DNA of 16,651 nucleotides from positions 1-16,651 of the forward strand of contig CAUJFU010000033.1 of NCBI GenBank assembly GCA_963169055.1, given 5' to 3'. Under the pieces are notes generated by a model. The model searched no databases. It saw only the letters and a program-made list of their open reading frames with translations, and had not been told where the DNA came from. Position 1 is the first letter of the stretch, and each line of letters begins with the position of its first letter. A program made the translations under genes and the position numbers. Below, in pieces: positions 1 to 5,478 of this stretch. This stretch comes from Myxococcota bacterium. GTDB taxonomy: Bacteria; Myxococcota_C; UBA6777.

Positions 1-202
1 AGCGCATCCTTTCTTTAGCATTCAAGGTTTTTTTACCCTGGAACGGGGTTGTTGGGTTGAGATACCCAGCACTGGACGGGGAGGTTGTGTTAGACACACG
101 TTCGAGCACCTCGACGTTTGCTGCGACCTGTGAGCCGTCAAAAATGAGGGTCACTTCTGATCCGAAGCTCGGCTCTTTAGAGCCGAGTAGTTCACCCTGC
201 AA
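1..202 (-). CDS. Possible 5' fragment of a leftward gene, unrecognised
   Basis: The minus strand is open from the left edge to beyond position 202, and the translated part (about 67 residues from a TTG at 202-200) reads like ordinary protein, with an acidic/hydrophobic alternation around VTLIFDG and VEVLERV. A GTG at 154-152 is another possible start. I recognise no family. Against it: it would begin only 15 nt from the sufE start on the other strand, leaving no room for separate promoters outside coding sequence, and the frame stays open antisense to sufE, which can happen by codon bias alone. The plus-strand frame ending in TGA at 216-218 is also open but uses rarer codons and looks like its shadow. 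Weak call. Confidence 0.25.
   Translation of the reverse strand, partial: MQGELLGSKEPSFGSEVTLIFDGSQVAANVEVLERVSNTTSPSSAGYLNPTTPFQGKKTLNAKERMR
168..187. repeat. Perfect inverted repeat upstream of sufE
   Basis: CTCGGCTC and GAGCCGAG form an 8-bp stem with a TTTA loop; the outer T-A of the loop can pair as a ninth base pair. It ends 30 nt before the sufE start. No run of T follows on either strand, so it is not a standard intrinsic terminator. It could be a 5'-leader hairpin of sufE or a protein-binding site. A weaker look-alike (CGGCT, loop, AGCCG) is found at 5326-5341. Confidence 0.5.
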
Positions 203-217
203 GAAAGGCCCACCCTG

Positions 218-649
218 ATGGATATCGAAGAACTGGTCGACAACCTCGAACTCCTCGAAGATTGGGAGGAGCGCTACCGTTATCTGATCGAACTCGGACG
301 CAAACTGCCGCCTTTGCCAGACGACCAACACACCGAACAAAACAAAGTGCGCGGCTGCATGAGTCAAGTGTGGATGTTCCCCCAAGTCGATGACCGCACC
401 TCTCCGCCCACCCTGCATTTTTTGGCCGACAGCGACGCCCACATCGTCAAAGGATTGATCGCCGTCTTGGTTGTCGTGTATTCGGGAAAAACAGCCCAAG
501 AGATCCTTGACATCGATATCCACGCCGTTTTTACGCGGCTCGGCCTCGAAAAGCACATCACCCCCAACCGACGCAACGGTTTCTTCTCTATGGTTGGACG
601 CATCCAAGACCTCGCCCGTACCTCCCTTGCTTCCGCTCCTTCCGCCTAA
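218..649 (+). CDS. sufE: SufE-family Fe-S cluster assembly sulfur acceptor
   Basis: A 143-residue protein, the normal length for SufE. SufE takes persulfide sulfur from a SufS/CsdA-type cysteine desulfurase in the cytoplasm and passes it to the Fe-S scaffold. The acceptor site is visible as GCMSQVW, with Cys47 the predicted persulfide cysteine (compare GCQSQVW around Cys51 in E. coli SufE). Further family marks are the GLIAVLVVVYSGKT helix (about 79-92), the LGLEKHITPNRRNGF segment (108-122) and a final MVGRIQ helix. ATG at 218 follows AAGG at a spacing of 9 nt. Its partner desulfurase is not in the window. Its TAA stop overlaps the stop of the convergent gene. Catalytic Cys intact, so probably functional. 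Confidence 0.95.
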   Translation: MDIEELVDNLELLEDWEERYRYLIELGRKLPPLPDDQHTEQNKVRGCMSQVWMFPQVDDRTSPPTLHFLADSDAHIVKGLIAVLVVVYSGKTAQEILDIDIHAVFTRLGLEKHITPNRRNGFFSMVGRIQDLARTSLASAPSA

Positions 650-1485
650 TACAGTTTTTTGAAAGCTTGCGCTGCATCGCGTTCAAAGGCATCTAGCTGT
701 CCGCAGTAGGTTTTCCCGTCGATGGGGATGCCACACCCGAGGCAAGTCTCAAGGAGTTGTCCAGCGGGGCGGGCGTGCATACCGATCTCGTCAGGCAGTC
801 GGTCGAGGCGTTTGTTGTAAGTGTTGATCTCGGGTTGAAGGGCTTTCCACATCCGCAGACATTCGTCTTTGGCGAGGGGGTCGCCTTGGGCGATGCGTTC
901 TCGGATTTGCTGTTGTTGTGCGCCTTGCGTACGAAATCGTGCAAGTTGTTGAAGGGTTTCTTGGATGGCTTGGATGACAGGGCGCGGTCGGTTGGCGGTG
1001 GGGCCGTCCTGCGAAGGAGCCGAAGGAGAAGTCGGCAGAGAGAGCGTTGCGGATGGTTGGGGAAAGTGGCGTTGCGAGGGGGAGCGGGTGGATGTGGCAT
1101 CGGCGGAAGATGCGGAAGATGCGCGTGGAGAGGGCGTTTGGGAGTTCGTTGGATGCGGCAGGTTGTGGCGTTGTGCGTGGTGAGGTTGCGGGGCCGATTG
1201 TTGCGAGGGAGCGGAAGGTGAATACAAGGACCATGCGAAGGACAGAGCGCCCAAGATCGCGGCTGCAAGGGGCCATTGTGGGCGAGGGGGTTGGAGCGGC
1301 CACGCCATCAGGTTGTGTAGGGCTGCGCGGGTGGATGGATGGACGACGTAGAGGATCGCTAGGAAAAAGGCGATCCCACCGAGCAGATAGCCTGCACGCG
1401 GAGCAACAACAAGCCATGCGATCCACAACAAGCCGAGTAGCAGAAGAGATGCGAACGGCGGTGAGGTCGAACGTTGCAAGAGCAC
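646..1485 (-). CDS. Unrecognised three-helix membrane protein with Cys-containing C-terminal domain
   Basis: Not a family I recognise. From a GTG at 1485 it is 279 residues. Three hydrophobic helices lie at about 11-28, 33-48 and 71-88. A low-complexity Pro/Ser/Gln/Thr-rich stretch follows (about 89-170), then a charged helical C-terminal domain with a CLGCG motif and one more Cys near the end. The layout suggests an inner-membrane anchor, a flexible spacer and a soluble domain, side unknown. The start is uncertain. The frame stays open upstream to ATGs at 1584 and 1644, but those run through an intergenic repeat at 1523-1569. The GTG has a close AAGG (3 nt), and a TTG at 1479 has AAGGA at 8 nt and may be the true start. 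It converges on sufE with a 4-nt stop overlap. The Pro/Ser-rich spacer resembles that of the ARPP-1-like gene in composition only. Confidence 0.7.
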   Translation of the reverse strand: MLLQRSTSPPFASLLLLGLLWIAWLVVAPRAGYLLGGIAFFLAILYVVHPSTRAALHNLMAWPLQPPRPQWPLAAAILGALSFAWSLYSPSAPSQQSAPQPHHAQRHNLPHPTNSQTPSPRASSASSADATSTRSPSQRHFPQPSATLSLPTSPSAPSQDGPTANRPRPVIQAIQETLQQLARFRTQGAQQQQIRERIAQGDPLAKDECLRMWKALQPEINTYNKRLDRLPDEIGMHARPAGQLLETCLGCGIPIDGKTYCGQLDAFERDAAQAFKKLY

Positions 1486-1522
1486 TTTCCTTTCTGGTTC
1501 CTCGTCTAGGAGTTCTACGAAC

Positions 1523-1569
1523 TCCGCCCACGGTGTGATCGAAACATATAGGGGCAGCCCCCTGTAGCT
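1523..1569 (+). repeat. Short dispersed repeat, copy 1
   Basis: Aligned without gaps to 12443-12489, about 39 of 47 bases match by hand count. This includes an uninterrupted 17-base core (1549-1565, TAGGGGCAGCCCCCTGT) and the upstream blocks TCCGCCCA and GTGATC at the same distance from the core. This copy lacks the distal arm that lets the other copy fold. It lies just upstream of the membrane-protein gene and may contain its promoter or leader. A separate 7-bp inverted repeat (GGAGTTC, TAC, GAACTCC) sits at 1509-1525, overlapping its edge. Confidence 0.7.
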
Positions 1570-1640
1570 AACACTCGGACACATCCTCTGTAAAGCCCAT
1601 CCAACGGGGGTATATGACAGGGGCAGATCTCGTGTCACCC

Positions 1641-1690
1641 TCACCCCCCCAACCCACCTCTCCCTTCTGTCGAAGAGGCGAGGGGGGTGA
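1641..1690. repeat. Long imperfect hairpin at the 3' end of the pseudo-matrixin gene
   Basis: TCACCCCCC at 1641-1649 is exactly complementary to GGGGGGTGA at 1682-1690, and the intervening 32 nt can pair further (CCTCT with AGAGG). It starts 15 nt past the stop of the leftward gene ending at 1705. There is no T-tract after it on the minus strand, so it may be a REP-like 3' processing or attenuation element, not a classic intrinsic terminator. Confidence 0.5.
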
Positions 1691-1704
1691 AGAAGGCAGA
1701 TGCT

Positions 1705-3759
1705 TTAGGCAGATGCGGTGGGTCGGGCGCGAAGAGTGCGGCGACGTAAGAACAAGCCGATGAGTAGAAGCATCCAAAACGCGCTTTCGGTGCTTTGATC
1801 GACGAGTCCGATCTGGCAGCCACAGCCGCCTTTTCCAGTTCCGCTGGCGACGCATTGACCGTTGAGGCAGTTTTGGCCTGCTGAGCAGTCCGTGGCGAGG
1901 GTGCAGCCTGTTTTGGGCTTGGCTTGACAGATGCCGTTGATGCAGTCGAGGCCGTTGGTGCATTGGGCGGCGCTTTGGCAGCCTTGGGGGGGCGTTCCTG
2001 TACAGGTACACACACCAAAGCTCTTGCCATCGGCGTTACAGGATTGACTGCCATTTTTGCCATCGGTGCAAACGCAACCTTGGCTAACGCCCGGGACGCA
2101 GGCTTGGGGTGCGTCACAAGGGCAAGCATCAAAGCCCGAACCATCGGCTTTGCAAGTGGTGGTTTTGGTGCCGTTGGGGCAAACACAAGCGATCGTTTGG
2201 TTGGGTGTGCAAGTTCCTGTGGGAATGCAGACGCAGTCTGTAAAGCCCGACGCATCGGACTTGCAGGTTTGGTTGCCATTTTTGCCGTCGGTGCAAACAC
2301 AAGCGCGGCTTTGGTTGGGTGTGCAAGATTGGGGGCCCGTACAGACACAAGCCTCAAAGCCCGAGCCATCGGACTTGCAGGACTGGCTGCCATTTTTGCC
2401 GTCCGTACAAACGCAGCCTTGGGATGCGCCCGGTGTACAGGATTTTTTGGGTTGGCATTGGGCGTTCTGGCAGACGTGATCGGCGGGGCAGTCGGTATCT
2501 TGGACGCATCCTGTGGTGGAGGTTTTGCAGGTGCCGTTGTCACAGCGTTGACCTTGCGGGCAGTCGGCGTCTTTTGTGCATCCTGTGGTTTTGTCTTTGC
2601 AGATACCGTTGTCGCAGAACTTCCCAGCGGGGCAATCGCTGTCTTGGCGACAGCCTGAGGCGGTGTTGCAAGCGCCACCGATACAGCGTTCACCGGCCTT
2701 GCAATCAGCATCGCTGTTGCAGGTTCCCGGGCGGGGCTTGCATGTGCCGTTGTCGCAGATCTCGCGCAAGTTGCACTCGCTGTCTTGGGTGCAAAAGGGG
2801 ACGATATCGCACTTGCCGTTGACGCATTTTTGTTTGCTTGGACAATCGCTGTCTTTTGTACAAGTGGAGCCTTTGCAGACAAAGCCGGGTGGGAGGCATT
2901 GGGCGTTGTAGCTAGAACCATTGCAGCTATATCCCGAAGGGCAGAGTCCATCGGCGTTGCATAGCTGGATGCAGAAGTTGCCCGTCCCTACGAAGTCACA
3001 GGTCATCCCTGCGCCGCAGTCTTGGGTGGTATTGCAAGGCTTACAGGCGTTTGGCAAGGGGGCGGGTGGAGCCGAAACACAGCTGGCCTGTTGGCAAGCG
3101 AGTTGCGATGGGCAGTCGGCATCTTGGGCGCATTGGGGCTGTCCCGAAGGGTACAGGAAACAGGCTCCTGCGATATCGTCGGGGTGCAAGCTGCGTTTTT
3201 TGATCGCTCCCGGGTAAAACGTCCCTTCCATCGTGGACGTGAGGACTTTGCTCGATTGGAGGCCCAACAAAGAACCTGCTGTGACCGTTGCGATACTGAT
3301 CAAGTCAAACTGCCCGCTGGTCGGGGTTAATGACCACCCCATCTTTGGGTTGATCGAGACATCCACTTCGGTGAGTTCGTTCTTTTGGTTGTAAAAGAAG
3401 TTGGGGACAAACACGATGCCTTGCCCGTGGGTCACTTCAAAGTTCCCGGGGAATCCGACGACGTTGGTGCTGTCGCCACGCACAGGGAGTTGGGTGGTGG
3501 GGCCACGATAAACGAAGCTGATCTGGGCGCACTTGATCTTCATCCATTCGGAAAAAGCATCTTGGAAGATCTGCGCGAGCTGGGTTTGCGGGACTTGGGT
3601 GTAAGCGTCGGGGTTAAGTTTCCATTCGATGGCTTTTCCCATCGGCCACTTGATGGGGGTTGTGCCGTTTTTCAGGTATTCGTAGGCATGGGCATGATCG
3701 GCCCCAAAGAGCAAAGAACACAAGGCACACAAACGAAGCAGAAAATGTAAAGAGCGCAT
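1705..3759 (-). CDS. Secreted pseudo-matrixin with Cys-rich repeats and MYXO-CTERM tail
   Basis: A 684-residue exported protein. Residues 1-25 are a signal peptide (basic start, LLRLCALCSLLFGA core, AHA-type cleavage near 25). Residues about 27-205 have the matrixin (M10-like) layout: a strand and helix ending FSEWMKI, then DLISIAT before the motif, Met177 where the Met-turn belongs, and the closing DDIAGACFLYP seen in this family. The zinc site is gone: at the HExxHxxGxxH positions there are Val159, Thr160, Ser163 and Ser169, with only Gly166 kept. Residues 210-435 and 593-636 hold repeats of the type CxxDxDCPxGxxCxNGxC. Residues 441-586 hold four copies of a second Cys-rich repeat. The C-terminus has GGCGC (644-648), a helix (about 660-671) and RRR, a MYXO-CTERM-like signal. 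ATG at 3759 has AAGGA 6 nt upstream. Probably a surface-anchored, non-proteolytic binding protein. Confidence 0.85.
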   Translation of the reverse strand: MRSLHFLLRLCALCSLLFGADHAHAYEYLKNGTTPIKWPMGKAIEWKLNPDAYTQVPQTQLAQIFQDAFSEWMKIKCAQISFVYRGPTTQLPVRGDSTNVVGFPGNFEVTHGQGIVFVPNFFYNQKNELTEVDVSINPKMGWSLTPTSGQFDLISIATVTAGSLLGLQSSKVLTSTMEGTFYPGAIKKRSLHPDDIAGACFLYPSGQPQCAQDADCPSQLACQQASCVSAPPAPLPNACKPCNTTQDCGAGMTCDFVGTGNFCIQLCNADGLCPSGYSCNGSSYNAQCLPPGFVCKGSTCTKDSDCPSKQKCVNGKCDIVPFCTQDSECNLREICDNGTCKPRPGTCNSDADCKAGERCIGGACNTASGCRQDSDCPAGKFCDNGICKDKTTGCTKDADCPQGQRCDNGTCKTSTTGCVQDTDCPADHVCQNAQCQPKKSCTPGASQGCVCTDGKNGSQSCKSDGSGFEACVCTGPQSCTPNQSRACVCTDGKNGNQTCKSDASGFTDCVCIPTGTCTPNQTIACVCPNGTKTTTCKADGSGFDACPCDAPQACVPGVSQGCVCTDGKNGSQSCNADGKSFGVCTCTGTPPQGCQSAAQCTNGLDCINGICQAKPKTGCTLATDCSAGQNCLNGQCVASGTGKGGCGCQIGLVDQSTESAFWMLLLIGLFLRRRTLRARPTASA
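2002..2439 (-). repeat. Four tandem Cys-rich modules, about 38 residues each
   Basis: Within the pseudo-matrixin, residues 441-586 consist of four units starting at Cys441, Cys479, Cys517 and Cys554, so the period is 37-38 residues (about 114 bp). The shared pattern is C(T/V)P, then CVC(T/P)(D)G, then (S/T)CK/NxDG, then a closing CxC. Units one and four are nearly identical in their CVCTDGKNGSQSC segment, while unit three is the most diverged, consistent with recent internal duplication. Confidence 0.8.
2455..2862 (-). repeat. Six tandem short Cys-rich modules
   Basis: Residues 300-435 of the pseudo-matrixin are six consecutive units of about 23 residues, each with four Cys in the pattern C-x4-DC-x5-C-x4-C and usually DxDCP and CxNGxC sequences. 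Two more units lie at 593-612 and 618-636, and less regular ones at 210-290. Similar modules are common in secreted proteins of myxobacteria and in animal disulfide-rich domains. Confidence 0.8.
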
Positions 3760-3821
3760 CGTCGATCCTTTTCCTTTTCGGAGTCACGCAGTTTTGCAAA
3801 AAAGCCGTGTTCGCGCCGTTG

Positions 3822-3941
3822 CAAGCGAGAGAGCCGTCGGTTTGAAAAACCGTGATCGCTTCGCCTATATCGGGGTCACGGGGGCAAAGCTCCCTTGTGG
3901 GGTCTGGGGTGGAACCCCGCAAAAACAAACCCAACAAGTCG
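3822..3941 (+). repeat. Dispersed intergenic repeat of about 117 nt, copy A
   Basis: One of three related intergenic segments. Shared landmarks are CAAGCG at offset 0, a TTGGTTTGAAA block at offset 15 (TCGGTTTGAAA here), GGGGTC at offset 50, a GC-rich hairpin near offset 85-97 and an AAC(AA)GTCG end. Here the hairpin is GGGGT-GGA-ACCCC at 3906-3918, and a second stem CGGTTT-GAA-AAACCG lies at 3838-3852. This is the most diverged copy. It occupies the 269-nt gap upstream of the pseudo-matrixin gene (3760-4028), in which I see no gene. The promoter of that gene must lie in or beside the repeat. Confidence 0.7.
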
Positions 3942-4028
3942 CTTTAGACCGATCGCAAGACCCTGCTTTGGGCGGGATGCTTTCGCCTTTGATATCGGCA
4001 CAACAGCAGAGAGCGTTCGCGGAAAAGT

Positions 4029-5282
4029 TTAGTCTTTTGTTTTTGCAGGAAAAAGGCACAAGTGCAACAAGCGCTGTTCATAAGAAAGGCCCGCACCGAT
4101 CAGCCCTGCATTTTGGAGGCGCAGATCGAGGCCCATCGAGAGGGAGGGACGGGCTTCGGCGGTGAATTGCCACAAGGCTTCGAGCAGCGCTTCTCCATGA
4201 GGGCCTTTGGAAGGAGCGGTGGGAGGGGCAACATGGATGTCTTGTACATAAGAGGCGATCCAATGGGGATAATAGAACGCTGCGGTGGAGGGCGAATCGA
4301 GCAGATCAAGGGCCAAGAGATGACCGTGAAGATAGGCGATCTGGCCGACTTGATGTTCTTGATAAGGGAGAGCCTTGAGGTAGTGTTCAAGCGTCGGATG
4401 ATGGGCTTCTTGGGCGTCGAGGTAGCTGTGGGAGATGGAAAGAGCTTGAGAGTGGGCAAGATAGCGTTCGGTGTCTCTTCGGAGGTTGTGGAGGTCGCTT
4501 GCGAAGGTTTGTTCTCGGCGAAACGATCGGCTGACGCTGTGGAGTTTGTGTGCGCGTCCGAGCGCAGCAAACAAGCCCAGTTCTGTTCGGGCGAGGCGTT
4601 CGATGGGTGAGGTTTGTTTGCGGAGTTCTTGTTCGATGGGAGAGACTTCGATGATATGGCGGCTTTGGGGAGCCAAGAGGTACGAGGCGTTGGAGATCCG
4701 CGCTTGTTTGAGGGACGAAAAGATCTCGTCGTTGAGGATCAACAACGGCTGTTTGCTGTGGTTGTGGACGGCCAGTTTCGTCGGATGACCGATCGCGCTG
4801 ATCTCTTCGATGGCTGCTTTGTTTTGGAGGATCGCTTCTTGAAGAAACAGCACATCGGATGCGGGGGCTTCATGCCGTAGCAGCGGATAGATCGTCAGGT
4901 CTTCGTGTTGGATCGCTGGCGCACACACAAGCCCTTGAAGGAAGACCACAAAGTAGACCTCTTGGGGCGGGGGTGGGGGCGGCTTCATCAAGTCTGCCGC
5001 TGCTCCTCCAAAATACACCAATGGTTTCTGTTCCTTGGGGGGTTCGACAGAGTTCACAGAAGAGTCCGCAGCAGACGACCGAAGGGAGTCTTGTGCTTCC
5101 ACAGGTACGGAAGATCCGCTGGAAAGCGGGGCAGAGAGTTTGGACGATTTGGCTGGCGGAGAGGGAGTCGCAGAGGAAGCGGAAGGAAGAGAAGAGAGCG
5201 CAGGAGGATCCACGGAAGAGGCCGAAGAGGTCGGTGTGTGGGTGGATGGGGAGAACAGGGAACGTAGCCAATGGGGTAGCAT
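4029..5282 (-). CDS. ARPP-1-like domain protein with Ser/Pro-rich N-terminal extension
   Basis: A 417-residue protein. Residues 1-108 are Ser/Pro/Ala-rich and end in a run of prolines, so probably disordered. Residues about 109-350 match my memory of the ARPP-1 family (ARG and rhodanese-phosphatase-superfamily associated protein). DLTIYPLL (129-135) is followed by LFLQEAI and IEEIS, then an N-H-S-K-Q-P-L-L-I-L segment, NDEIFSSLKQAR (184-195, in place of the usual dGEEl-GaKQNR), SNASYLLAP and IIEVSPIEQ (210-218). LPYQEHQVGQIAYLHGHLLALDL is the typical second half. The family's CVEQGRW-like end is changed to SPIEQELRK, so this is a divergent member. The biochemical role of ARPP-1 is not established. 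Gene-neighbourhood work has linked it to nucleotide-signal or ADP-ribose-related conflict systems. ATG at 5282 has GAGGA 6 nt upstream. No partner gene of that kind is adjacent. Confidence 0.7.
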   Translation of the reverse strand: MLPHWLRSLFSPSTHTPTSSASSVDPPALSSLPSASSATPSPPAKSSKLSAPLSSGSSVPVEAQDSLRSSAADSSVNSVEPPKEQKPLVYFGGAAADLMKPPPPPPQEVYFVVFLQGLVCAPAIQHEDLTIYPLLRHEAPASDVLFLQEAILQNKAAIEEISAIGHPTKLAVHNHSKQPLLILNDEIFSSLKQARISNASYLLAPQSRHIIEVSPIEQELRKQTSPIERLARTELGLFAALGRAHKLHSVSRSFRREQTFASDLHNLRRDTERYLAHSQALSISHSYLDAQEAHHPTLEHYLKALPYQEHQVGQIAYLHGHLLALDLLDSPSTAAFYYPHWIASYVQDIHVAPPTAPSKGPHGEALLEALWQFTAEARPSLSMGLDLRLQNAGLIGAGLSYEQRLLHLCLFPAKTKD

Positions 5283-5353
5283 CGGTGATCCTCAAGATTC
5301 GTGAACCGCTCTATGTGCGAGCGTGCGGCTCTTTTTAGCCGAGGCACAACACT

Positions 5354-5440
5354 GCTTTTGCGAAAAGCCTTGTTTATGCAAATAACTCGAATCCGAATGA
5401 GGCGCAAGGCTTTGTGTCGTGAGGGAGGCCGACACAAAGC
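5354..5440. repeat. Cluster of inverted repeats between the caspase and ARPP-1-like genes
   Basis: In the 196-nt gap 5283-5478 there are two good inverted repeats. GCTTTT-GCG-AAAAGC is at 5354-5368. An 11-bp pair, GCTTTGTGTCG at 5409-5419 and CGACACAAAGC at 5430-5440, has a 10-nt loop. The second lies 39 nt beyond the stop of the leftward caspase gene and could end its transcript, though no T-tract follows. Either could also be an operator for the gene starting at 5282. Confidence 0.55.
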
Positions 5441-5478
5441 GTTCAACCGCGCAAGTCCCGTTAGGAGCGGCGTCGTGG

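Noticed and set aside
2002-2439. Possible CRISPR-like array from regular repeats
   Set aside because: The period is a multiple of three, the repeats are in frame in a Cys-rich protein and vary at codon level; there are no unique spacers or cas genes.
1924-2658. 244-codon plus-strand frame, Ala/Gly/Val-rich
   Set aside because: Antisense shadow produced by the tandem Cys-rich repeats; repetitive translation with no recognisable domain.
1641-2951. 436-codon open frame on the minus strand overlapping the pseudo-matrixin
   Set aside because: Ala/Pro/Ser-rich translation without domain features, entirely inside another frame of a gene with signal peptide, Cys-rich repeats and sorting tail; it ends in the non-coding hairpin region.
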